Below are positions 16,960 to 24,769 of a stretch of DNA of 64,000 nucleotides, piece after piece. This DNA comes from GWF2-33-9 sp964500435 (GTDB lineage: Bacteria > Bacteroidota > Ignavibacteria > Kapaibacteriales > UBA2268), in contig CAZCNL010000003.1 of the NCBI GenBank assembly GCA_964500435.1, forward strand, positions 62,001-126,000, read 5' to 3'. The notes beneath the pieces are model-generated. The model was not told where the DNA came from. It did no database searches and saw nothing but the letters and a program-made list of their open reading frames with translations. Each line of letters begins with the position of its first letter. The first letter of the stretch is position 1. A program made the translations under genes and the position numbers.

Positions 16960-17757
16960 ATGTTAGATTCCACAACTATAAGCATTTTATTGAATAAATT
17001 CTTGGTAGGATTAATGATATTTCTTAGAGTTAGTGGATTTTTGTTTGCTTCGCCAATGTTCCAACAATCGGCAATAATTTCGCAAGTAAAAGTAATGTTC
17101 GGAATTCTATTAACGTTGATTTTAACTACTGCTTTTTGGCAAGAGCAACCAAGTTTAGAGCTTCACCCTTGGGTTTTAGCAATTTTAGCATTCAAAGAAA
17201 TAATGATTGGTGTAGCAATTGGTTTTTCTGCGCAACTTGTATTTTTTGCCGCACGATTTGCTGGTGGTTTGATAGATTTTGATATGGGTTATCATACTTC
17301 AATATTATTTGACCCTGTTTCTACAACTCCGACCTTGATTGGCGAACTCAAAGAATTAATAGTATTAATGGTATTTTTATTAATAAATGGACATCATTAT
17401 TTATTGGAAGCATTACTTGTAAGTATGAAAGCAGTTCCTATTGGTACTTTTGCCGTAACAGAAAGCACTGTTAAACTTTTAGGTGAATTTGCTACTTCAA
17501 TCTTTATTGTGGCAATAAAAATATCAGCACCTGTGCTATTATCATTATTTATAACAAATTTGGCACTTGCATTACTTGCGAGAATCGCTCCTCAAACGAA
17601 TATTTTTGTTTTAAGTTTTCAGTTAAAAGTTGCAGTTGGATTAATATTACTTTTTGTTACTGTTCCTTTTTTCATTTATGCTGCGAAATATTCTCTTGAA
17701 AGTTTCCAAGATTTGACTATGAAGATTTTATTATCACTAAATCCAGGGAGAGTGTAA
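16960..17757 (+). CDS. fliR: Flagellar biosynthetic protein FliR
   Basis: The 265-residue, multi-pass membrane protein carries FliR signatures: RVSGFLFASPMF near the N-terminus, FKEIMIGVAIGFSAQLVFFA, GGLIDFDMGYH, and LFITNLALALLARIAPQTNIF followed by FQLKVAVGLILLF. FliR is the third component of the flagellar export gate, structurally akin to a FliP-FliQ fusion. Its TAA at 17755-17757 directly abuts the ATG of flhB, so translation is probably coupled. Confidence 0.95.
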   Translation: MLDSTTISILLNKFLVGLMIFLRVSGFLFASPMFQQSAIISQVKVMFGILLTLILTTAFWQEQPSLELHPWVLAILAFKEIMIGVAIGFSAQLVFFAARFAGGLIDFDMGYHTSILFDPVSTTPTLIGELKELIVLMVFLLINGHHYLLEALLVSMKAVPIGTFAVTESTVKLLGEFATSIFIVAIKISAPVLLSLFITNLALALLARIAPQTNIFVLSFQLKVAVGLILLFVTVPFFIYAAKYSLESFQDLTMKILLSLNPGRV

Positions 17758-18837
17758 ATGGCTGAAAATCCAGATGGAATGGAGAAAACCGAGCAAGCGA
17801 CGCCGAAAAGATTAAGCGAAGCAAGAGAACGTGGTCAAGTTGCGAAAAGTGTTGATGTTACTACATCAGCTATGTTGCTTTTAGGTGGAATGTCCGTTTT
17901 CATTTTTGGTACTACAATTTCAACTAATTTGCTTGGTTTTACTAAATCTTTATTAATTAATATTACCAAAATTGAAATTACAGATTCTTCAATTCAAGAT
18001 TTTTCTTTCAAATTATTTGGATTCGTTGCGGGAATAATTGCTCCAGTTCTTTTAACAATTTTTGGAATTGCTATTGCAGGAGAAGTTGCTCAAGTTGGGT
18101 TTAAATTCGCTAATAAAAAATTTACGGAAGGTCTTAGATTTAAAGAAGTTTTTAATCCATTTAAAGGCATAAAAAAAGTAATATTTTCGAAAAATTCAAT
18201 TTTCGAACTTGCCAAAGGTATTGCAAAATTAATTGTTCTCGGGTTAATAGCGTATTCTGTTTTGGAAAATAAAAGTGAAAGAATTGTAATTTTAATGAAT
18301 CAGCCATTTATTGAAGTTGCAAATTTTATATTTTCAACTTCTTTCGAATTAATTTGGAAAATTGGACTTGCATATATCGTTATAGCATTGACTGATTATT
18401 TTTATCAAAGATGGCGCTTTAACGAAGATATGAAAATGACCAAGCAAGAAACTAAAGATGAATTCAAACAAATGGAAGGTGACCCATTAATAAAATCAAG
18501 AATTCGCTCAATTATGCGAAGTCGACTGAGACAATTGATGATAAAGAATATACCAAGCGCCGATGTGATTTTAACTAATCCTACTCATTTTGCAGTTGCA
18601 ATCAAATACACTAAGGGCGAAATGTCAGCACCAAAAGTAATTGCCAAAGGTGTAGATTTTTTGGCAATGAAAATTCGAGATATAGCAATGGATAACAACG
18701 TTCCAATTGTTGAAAACCCACCGCTTGCAAGGCAGCTTTATTACAATGTTGACGTTGATGAAGAAATACCAGAAGAATTATATAAAGCTGTCGCCCAAGT
18801 TCTTGCATATGTTTATTCTCTTAAACAGCCCGCATAA
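17758..18837 (+). CDS. flhB: Flagellar export switch protein FlhB
   Basis: The 359-residue protein begins with the typical EKTEQATPKRLSEARERGQV, followed by four transmembrane helices between residues about 35 and 210. The cytoplasmic domain carries the self-cleavage motif N274-P275-T276-H277 (LTNPTHFAVAIKY), and continues with PKVIAKGVDFLAMKIRDIA and VENPPLARQLYYNVDVDEEIP. FlhB autocleaves between N and P and switches export from rod/hook to filament substrates. It is the last gene of the cluster. flhA, which usually follows flhB, is not here; an unrelated permease gene comes next. Confidence 0.96.
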   Translation: MAENPDGMEKTEQATPKRLSEARERGQVAKSVDVTTSAMLLLGGMSVFIFGTTISTNLLGFTKSLLINITKIEITDSSIQDFSFKLFGFVAGIIAPVLLTIFGIAIAGEVAQVGFKFANKKFTEGLRFKEVFNPFKGIKKVIFSKNSIFELAKGIAKLIVLGLIAYSVLENKSERIVILMNQPFIEVANFIFSTSFELIWKIGLAYIVIALTDYFYQRWRFNEDMKMTKQETKDEFKQMEGDPLIKSRIRSIMRSRLRQLMIKNIPSADVILTNPTHFAVAIKYTKGEMSAPKVIAKGVDFLAMKIRDIAMDNNVPIVENPPLARQLYYNVDVDEEIPEELYKAVAQVLAYVYSLKQPA

Positions 18838-18896
18838 TTTGTTTTAAATAGATGCAAATATCTTTTTAATTGCAATATTTTTATTAGTTTTGTTGA

Positions 18897-20108
18897 ATGA
18901 ATTTAAGCAAATTTATTTCTTCTCGATTTTGGGATACTGAAAATAGACGATTTGTTAACTTTGCTCGATATTTTGCGATTGCAAGTATTGTAATTGGTTC
19001 CTTAGCTTTGGTTTTATCTTTATCAGTCCTTGAAGGATATGATAAAGAACTAAGAAAAAATGCAGTTAAATTCACAGCCCATATTAACTTGCAAACTTTT
19101 AACCGCCAAATTATTCAAGATTACCAAAAATATATTCCGAAAATGTTACATTTTTTTAAAGAAATCAAAAGTGTCGAACCTGTTATTAAAAGTGAAGCAT
19201 TAATAAAGAACCAAAATAACGTTGAAGGAATATTTTTAAGAGGTGTGCCTCCAACTTATAATTTTTCTTCCTTCACAAATGACTTGACTTCAGGAAAATT
19301 TGATATTAAGGAAAAAAACTCGATAGTTTTAGGGAAAAGATTAGCAGAAAAATTGCATTTAAAAATCGGGGACGAAGTAATTTTATTCGGCATAAAATCC
19401 ATTGAATCCTTGTCAAACGTAAATTATACAATTGCAAAGTACAAAGTAGTTGGAATTTTTCAATCAAATATGGCTCAATATGATGATATTGTGGCATATA
19501 TTAATTTTCAAAATGCACAAAATTTAATGGGTTTGCAAAATAATGAAATAACAAATTTTGAAATTATGTTGGATGATGTAACAAAAAGTCCAACCACTGC
19601 TGAAAAATTAGAAAAGTATTTGGGATATCCATTTTATGCATTGACAGTATATGATTTGCACCGTTCAGTTTTTTCTTGGATTGAATTACAAAAAGAACCA
19701 ATTCCGATTGTTTTAGGATTAATTACAATTATTGCAGCCTTTAATATTGTTACAACTCTTTTTATTATAGTAGTAGAAAAAATTAAATCTATAGCCACAT
19801 TAAGGGCAATAGGGCTTCCAAGAAAGATTGTCGTATCAATTTTTGTTAATTTAGGGCTAAGTTTAGGGTTAATTGGTTCGTTTGTTGGTTCGACAATTTG
19901 TTTAATTTTTAGTTATTTGCAACAAAATTATCATTTAATTAAATTGAATGGCGACATATATTTTCTCGATGTTTTACCAGTTGAAATTGTTCCTATACAT
20001 TACATTATTGTAATTATATTAACCACACTCTTATCTTTTTTGGCTACTTTAATTCCAGCAATTGTAGCATCGAAAATAAATCCAATTCAAGCATTTAGAT
20101 TTAAATAG
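18897..20108 (+). CDS. LolC/E-type ABC transporter permease (FtsX family)
   Basis: The 403-residue protein has the lipoprotein-releasing permease layout: an N-terminal membrane helix (ARYFAIASIVIGSLALVLSLSVLEG in parts), a periplasmic MacB-like domain (about 45-265; LGKRLAEKLHLKIGDEVILFG), and three helices in an FtsX domain (about 275-403) with IATLRAIGLPRKIVVSIFVNLG. In gamma-proteobacteria LolC/E take lipoproteins from the inner membrane to LolA with the LolD ATPase. No lolD gene is adjacent. It starts 59 bp after flhB and is followed closely by an outer-membrane barrel gene. LolE-like permease is the best call; another MacB-type exporter permease remains possible. Confidence 0.82.
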   Translation: MNLSKFISSRFWDTENRRFVNFARYFAIASIVIGSLALVLSLSVLEGYDKELRKNAVKFTAHINLQTFNRQIIQDYQKYIPKMLHFFKEIKSVEPVIKSEALIKNQNNVEGIFLRGVPPTYNFSSFTNDLTSGKFDIKEKNSIVLGKRLAEKLHLKIGDEVILFGIKSIESLSNVNYTIAKYKVVGIFQSNMAQYDDIVAYINFQNAQNLMGLQNNEITNFEIMLDDVTKSPTTAEKLEKYLGYPFYALTVYDLHRSVFSWIELQKEPIPIVLGLITIIAAFNIVTTLFIIVVEKIKSIATLRAIGLPRKIVVSIFVNLGLSLGLIGSFVGSTICLIFSYLQQNYHLIKLNGDIYFLDVLPVEIVPIHYIIVIILTTLLSFLATLIPAIVASKINPIQAFRFK

Positions 20109-20123
20109 AAATGGATTATCAAT

Positions 20124-22034
20124 ATGCAGAAAATTGTTATTAATATAATTCTGATATTGATTTTAAACATATTAAGTATTTCGAATCTCATTGCCGTTGA
20201 TTTCAATTTTAGACCAAGCGACTCAGTAGCACTTGATATATATAATATGAATAACATTGATAATTTCACAAGTACTGAATTGATTAAATATGGCAATATT
20301 TTTGTTTTTAATAATCTTGGACATTTTAAATTGTCAACAAATTATGGAAATTTTGAACTGACGCAAAATTATCAAGGGAATTATTTACAAATTCAAGATA
20401 ATCCATATAGAGATGATGAATTTTGGTTATTTAATTATAATAATTTTTTTGCAAATGAACATTTTGGCATTTTATTTAGACAAAATTTACAATTTACATC
20501 TGATTCGAGGAATATTGGAATTAATAAGATGATGAGGTTGAATGGGCAACTTGGACTAAATTATTTGGATGATAATTTCCAAGTTGAAGCACTTTATGGT
20601 AAGGAAAATAATAATTTGTTGGAATTAAAATCAACAGGAAATTTATATTCATTCAATTTTAATTTGAATAAAATTGATTTCGAGTCCTTTTTCTTAAAAG
20701 CAAGATTATTAAGTAATTTCTTAAATTTAAATTATGACCGCTCAAATCGTGATATATACGGATTAGTGGAATTGCAAAGTAATCAAATCGATTCAACAAA
20801 TTATTATGCGAGATTAAAATATAAAAATATGCAAAACAACTTATTATCTTATTCCACTAACACAAATTTATTGCCATTGGAACAAAGGCAGGAAAGCGAT
20901 TATGAGTTTTTATTTGGAATTAATTACGCTTTGTTGAAAAATTTTATTTTAAATTTCAACATTAGTTTAAATGATATGGAAGTAGAAAGATTTTACAAAT
21001 GGTATATCTCTGATGTTCCTTATTCACCATATAATAGAAATGTAAATCAATTTGATTTAATGTTCAATTCAGGGTTTGAGTTCACATATAAAAATTTTAT
21101 GCAATCATTCCGAGTTGGTGTTTCAAATCACACAGAAAAGAACTTGCTTTCGTTAAAATATTTGGTAGGCGAAAGTAATTATACTCAATATAATCAAATT
21201 GAGACGCAAAGAGATAATAGTTCATCCCGAATAAGTATTATTTCTAATACTGGTTTGAAAGTGAATGAAAATACAATAATTTCAGCAATCTATAATGTTC
21301 AACTTTTTACTTATGATACTCCGAGTCCAATTAATTATGATGACCGTGATGAATTTAATAGTATAATCAATTTACAAGCATACCATAGATTTTCGAATTT
21401 TCTCAATTTAACTTTGGAATTTGAAAATAGGAGAAATCACTTAGTGTATATTGAAAGTCAGCGGAGTTCATTAAACAACTGGAATATTGTATACAGGTAT
21501 TCAACACAAGTCAATTTTTCACAACCAAGCTTTTCGATGCATCCAAAAGCAGAAGTGCTTGCAAATTATACAGTTTATGATTACGAGCAAACATATTCAA
21601 GTTTACGCAGTATAAGCTTTAGACAAATGTCATATTTCGATTCTATCGTTGTGAAATTATCTGATATTATTATTAGTGAAAGTAATTTGAGTGTTAAATA
21701 TAGTGAAAGAGGAATATTATTTTGGAATGATTTTAGTGAATCACCTCAAAATGGAATCTATGATGTTTTTTTCCTGACAATGCTCAAAAGAGAATATGCA
21801 ACGGGAAGTTATTTAGGAGCTGGTATTAAATTTTACAACTTCTCGCAATCTCGCATTAGCAATATAAGTCAATTGGAATACGAATTGAAATCAATTTCAC
21901 CTGAAATTTCAATCAATTACGTCTTAGGTAATTGGAGTTTAAAAATAAATGGTTGGTATGAATTTCAAACTATCAACAAAACAATTAAAAAACAAGTACC
22001 AAATTTGTCAATTTTTGTAAATATGATTTTTTAA
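20124..22034 (+). CDS. Putative outer-membrane beta-barrel protein of unknown function
   Basis: The 636-residue protein starts with a signal peptide (residues about 1-25, ending NLIAVDF). The rest is a long succession of amphipathic strands rich in Asn, Tyr and Phe (FGILFRQNLQFTSDSRN, FYARLKYKNM-like, LNLTLEFENRRNHLVYIE), ending IFVNMIF, with a terminal Phe as in Bam substrates. I do not recognise a family. It probably folds as a large barrel in the outer membrane. It is 15 bp after the LolC/E-like permease and 3 bp before an anti-sigma-like ATPase gene, so it is inside an operon whose members have no obvious common task. Confidence 0.65.
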   Translation: MQKIVINIILILILNILSISNLIAVDFNFRPSDSVALDIYNMNNIDNFTSTELIKYGNIFVFNNLGHFKLSTNYGNFELTQNYQGNYLQIQDNPYRDDEFWLFNYNNFFANEHFGILFRQNLQFTSDSRNIGINKMMRLNGQLGLNYLDDNFQVEALYGKENNNLLELKSTGNLYSFNFNLNKIDFESFFLKARLLSNFLNLNYDRSNRDIYGLVELQSNQIDSTNYYARLKYKNMQNNLLSYSTNTNLLPLEQRQESDYEFLFGINYALLKNFILNFNISLNDMEVERFYKWYISDVPYSPYNRNVNQFDLMFNSGFEFTYKNFMQSFRVGVSNHTEKNLLSLKYLVGESNYTQYNQIETQRDNSSSRISIISNTGLKVNENTIISAIYNVQLFTYDTPSPINYDDRDEFNSIINLQAYHRFSNFLNLTLEFENRRNHLVYIESQRSSLNNWNIVYRYSTQVNFSQPSFSMHPKAEVLANYTVYDYEQTYSSLRSISFRQMSYFDSIVVKLSDIIISESNLSVKYSERGILFWNDFSESPQNGIYDVFFLTMLKREYATGSYLGAGIKFYNFSQSRISNISQLEYELKSISPEISINYVLGNWSLKINGWYEFQTINKTIKKQVPNLSIFVNMIF

Positions 22035-22037
22035 AAT

Positions 22038-22460
22038 ATGGAAAATTTTGAATTTCACGAAAATTTAGTTTTAGAAAGCAATCACAAATCTTTGGATATA
22101 GTCGAAAATTTAATAGAAAAGGTAAAAGACCGATATTCAATTTCAAAGGATTGTTATTTTAACATTTTAGTTGCAATTACTGAAGCAGTCAATAATGCAA
22201 TATCTCATGGCAATCATTTCGATGAAAATAAATTTGTAAAATTTGAAATTTTTTCAAATTATAAAGAACTTGAAGTAATGATAACAGATGAAGGAACGGG
22301 ATTTGACCCAAATGTATTAGAAGATTGCACAAAAGAGGAAAACTTAATGAAAGATAGTGGTCGTGGAATTTTTATAATACGAGCTTTGACAAAGGAATTC
22401 GAAATTAAATCTACAGAAAAAGGTACTTTTTACAGATTATTATTTAACTTATCTCATTAA
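22038..22460 (+). CDS. Anti-sigma-factor-like serine kinase, RsbW/SpoIIAB family ATPase
   Basis: The 140-residue protein is a single HATPase_c_2 domain. The N-box is ITEAVNNAISHGNHFD, the G1 box DEGTGFDP and the G2 box DSGRGIFII, followed by the closing strand KGTFYRLLFNLS. Such stand-alone domains phosphorylate anti-sigma-antagonist (STAS) proteins or bind sigma factors in partner-switching circuits. No STAS protein, PP2C phosphatase or sigma gene lies next to it here. It starts 3 bp after the barrel gene and ends 1 bp before the Rieske gene, so co-expression is likely. Which pathway it serves is unknown. Confidence 0.85.
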   Translation: MENFEFHENLVLESNHKSLDIVENLIEKVKDRYSISKDCYFNILVAITEAVNNAISHGNHFDENKFVKFEIFSNYKELEVMITDEGTGFDPNVLEDCTKEENLMKDSGRGIFIIRALTKEFEIKSTEKGTFYRLLFNLSH

Positions 22461-22461
22461 T

Positions 22462-22860
22462 ATGAATTTTGAATTTTACGATTTTCCAAAAATCACAATA
22501 AATGGCAAAATTTATTGGGAAGTTCTTTCCAAAAAAGATTTAAAAGAAAAAAAAGGTGTTAAGGTTCAATTAGGTGACGATTACGATTTGCAAGTCGCTA
22601 TTTTCTTAGTGGATGAGCAATTGTATTGCGTTTCTAATGTTTGCCCTCATAAACATCAAGATAAAATTTACGAAGGATTTATTAAAGATACCCAAATAAT
22701 GTGTCCTTTACATGGTTGGACATATAATTTAAAAACAGGTGAGAATGTAAATAATAGACAAGGAGTTAAAAGACTTAATACTTATCAAGTAATTGAATTA
22801 GACGGGAAAATTTATATCGAAGAACCAGAAATAAGTTTGCCGAAATGGCGAACAACTTAA
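22462..22860 (+). CDS. Rieske-type [2Fe-2S] ferredoxin (NirD-like)
   Basis: The 132-residue protein has the Rieske cluster ligands C61-P-H63 in NVCPHKHQD and C81-x2-H84 in CPLHGWTYNLKTGE, spaced as in soluble Rieske ferredoxins and NirD-like subunits. There is no membrane anchor or Tat signal, so it should be a cytosolic electron carrier or small subunit. The TG-E-N at the end of the second motif is the usual cluster-lid sequence. No partner oxygenase or nitrite reductase is in the window. It is embedded between an anti-sigma-like ATPase gene and uvrC with very short spacers. Confidence 0.88.
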   Translation: MNFEFYDFPKITINGKIYWEVLSKKDLKEKKGVKVQLGDDYDLQVAIFLVDEQLYCVSNVCPHKHQDKIYEGFIKDTQIMCPLHGWTYNLKTGENVNNRQGVKRLNTYQVIELDGKIYIEEPEISLPKWRTT

Positions 22861-22876
22861 TTCTTATAATTGAAGT

Positions 22877-24766
22877 ATGGAAATTCCAGTAAATATTAAA
22901 AATATTCTTTTGGAAGAAAAGCTCGATTTTATCGAAGGATTAAGCGATATTTTACTTGAAAAAATTACTAATTTAACCACAAAACCTGGAGTTTATTTAC
23001 ATAAGAATAAAGAAGGTAAAGTAATTTATGTTGGCAAAGCAAAAAATTTAAAAAATCGAATTAAATCTTATTTCCAGCAAGGGCGTATCGTTGATGCAAA
23101 AACTAAAGCAATGGTCAGCCATATTGCGGATTTCGATTATATAGTTGTCGATACTGAAGAAGAAGCTTTCATTTTGGAAGACAACTTAATTAAAAAGTAT
23201 AAACCAAAATATAATATACTTTTGAAAGATGATAAAACTTATCCATATATTAAAGTTACAAATGAAGAATTCCCAAAAGTATTTTCGACTCGTAAATTAA
23301 TTAAAGATGGTTCCAAATATTTTGGACCTTTTGCTGATGTTCGTTCGATGAATCATATGATAAGATTAATCCGAAGTTTATTTTATGTTAGGTCTTGTAA
23401 GTTGAAATTAACCGAGGAAACTATAAAACAAGGGAAGTTTAAAGTTTGTTTGGATTATCATATACATAAATGCGAAGCTCCTTGTGTCGGTTTTGTTTCG
23501 AAAGAGCATTACAATGATAATATTAAAAAAGGTATTCAAATTTTGCAAGGTAGAACGAAGGAAGTCGAAAAACTCCTTGAAGAAAAAATGCTAAATTTAG
23601 CTGAGGAATTGAAATTTGAAGAGGCAAATGATATAAAAAATAAAATTTTAAAATTAAAAGACTTTTCCTCTCATCAAAAAATTGTTTCAACCGATTTAAA
23701 AGACCGAGATATTTTCGGCATTGCAAGACAAAAGGAATATGTTTGCTCGGTAGTTTTTACTGTAAGAGAAGGCAAGTTGATAGGACGCAAGCATTTTATT
23801 GTTAAAGATAATTTACAATCAGAAGAAGCAGAAATTACCAAAACAACAATTGAAAAATGGTATTTGGAAAGTGATTTTTTGCCACAAGAGATTTATTTAC
23901 CTACAGAGCCGGATGATTTGGAACTTATAACCGATTGGTTAAAGCATAAATATAAAAAATCAGTTATTATATCTATTCCACAGTCTGGTGAAAAGCGAAA
24001 GCTCGTAGAAATGGCAAATTCCAATGCTGAATTGATTTTAGAAGATTACATTGCTGCAAGCGAAAGCAGAGAAAAAATTATTTCCAAATCTGTGCTTGCT
24101 TTGCAAAGAGATTTAAAATTATCAAGACCGCCATTAAGAATTGAATGTTTTGATAATTCGCACATTCAAGGAACGGATTTAGTATCTTCAATGGTTGTGT
24201 TCGAAAATGGAAAATCCAAGAAAGCAGATTATCGAAAATTTAAAAATGAAACTGTGTTGAAAAATGATGACTTTGCAACAATGAAAGAAGTTATTAATAG
24301 ACGATACAGCAGATTGATTAATGAAAAAGCGCATTTGCCGGATTTAATTGTAATAGATGGGGGAAAGGGTCAACTTTCTGCTGCTTGGGAAGTTTTAAAT
24401 GAATTACAAATTGCAAACAAAGTATACGTAATTGGGTTAGCAAAAAGATTAGAAGAAATATTTTTTCCTGAAAATCCTGAATCTTTAATATTACCGAGAA
24501 GTTCGAGCAGTTTGAGATTATTGCAACAAATTCGAGATGAAGCTCATAGGTTTGCAATAACGTTCCATCGTAAGCTTCGTGACAAGCGTACATTGCAAAC
24601 AGAATTAAGTCAAATTGAAGGAATTGGCAAAATTAAAGCCGAAAAGCTATTAAAGCAATTCGGCTCTGTTAAACAAATCCAGCAGGCATCTTTTGAAGAT
24701 TTAGTTAAAGTTGTTAATCAAAAAGATGCTAATAAAATAATTGAATTCTTTAAGAACAAAAGTTAA
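22877..24766 (+). CDS. uvrC: UvrABC system protein C (excinuclease subunit)
   Basis: The 629-residue protein has the UvrC domain order. The GIY-YIG nuclease at residues about 30-110 (KPGVYLHKNKEGKVIYVGKA) makes the 3' incision. A cysteine-containing region (CLDYHIHKCEAPCVGFV) precedes the UVR motif at about 225-260 (EEKMLNLAEELKFEEANDIK in parts). The RNase H-like nuclease at about 410-540 (RIECFDNSHIQGTDLVSSMVVF; LIVIDGGKGQL) makes the 5' incision. Tandem helix-hairpin-helix motifs close the protein (LSQIEGIGKIKAEKLLKQFG). It acts in nucleotide excision repair. It converges with the M3 peptidase gene with only 3 bp between stops, so there is no room for a separate terminator. Confidence 0.95.
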   Translation: MEIPVNIKNILLEEKLDFIEGLSDILLEKITNLTTKPGVYLHKNKEGKVIYVGKAKNLKNRIKSYFQQGRIVDAKTKAMVSHIADFDYIVVDTEEEAFILEDNLIKKYKPKYNILLKDDKTYPYIKVTNEEFPKVFSTRKLIKDGSKYFGPFADVRSMNHMIRLIRSLFYVRSCKLKLTEETIKQGKFKVCLDYHIHKCEAPCVGFVSKEHYNDNIKKGIQILQGRTKEVEKLLEEKMLNLAEELKFEEANDIKNKILKLKDFSSHQKIVSTDLKDRDIFGIARQKEYVCSVVFTVREGKLIGRKHFIVKDNLQSEEAEITKTTIEKWYLESDFLPQEIYLPTEPDDLELITDWLKHKYKKSVIISIPQSGEKRKLVEMANSNAELILEDYIAASESREKIISKSVLALQRDLKLSRPPLRIECFDNSHIQGTDLVSSMVVFENGKSKKADYRKFKNETVLKNDDFATMKEVINRRYSRLINEKAHLPDLIVIDGGKGQLSAAWEVLNELQIANKVYVIGLAKRLEEIFFPENPESLILPRSSSSLRLLQQIRDEAHRFAITFHRKLRDKRTLQTELSQIEGIGKIKAEKLLKQFGSVKQIQQASFEDLVKVVNQKDANKIIEFFKNKS

Positions 24767-24769
24767 ATT

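Noticed and set aside
15893..18837. Non-flagellar type III secretion (injectisome) export genes
   Set aside because: FliP has a cleavable signal peptide and FlhB has the EKTEQATPKRL and NPTHFAVA forms typical of flagellar proteins. No effector, needle or secretin gene is present.
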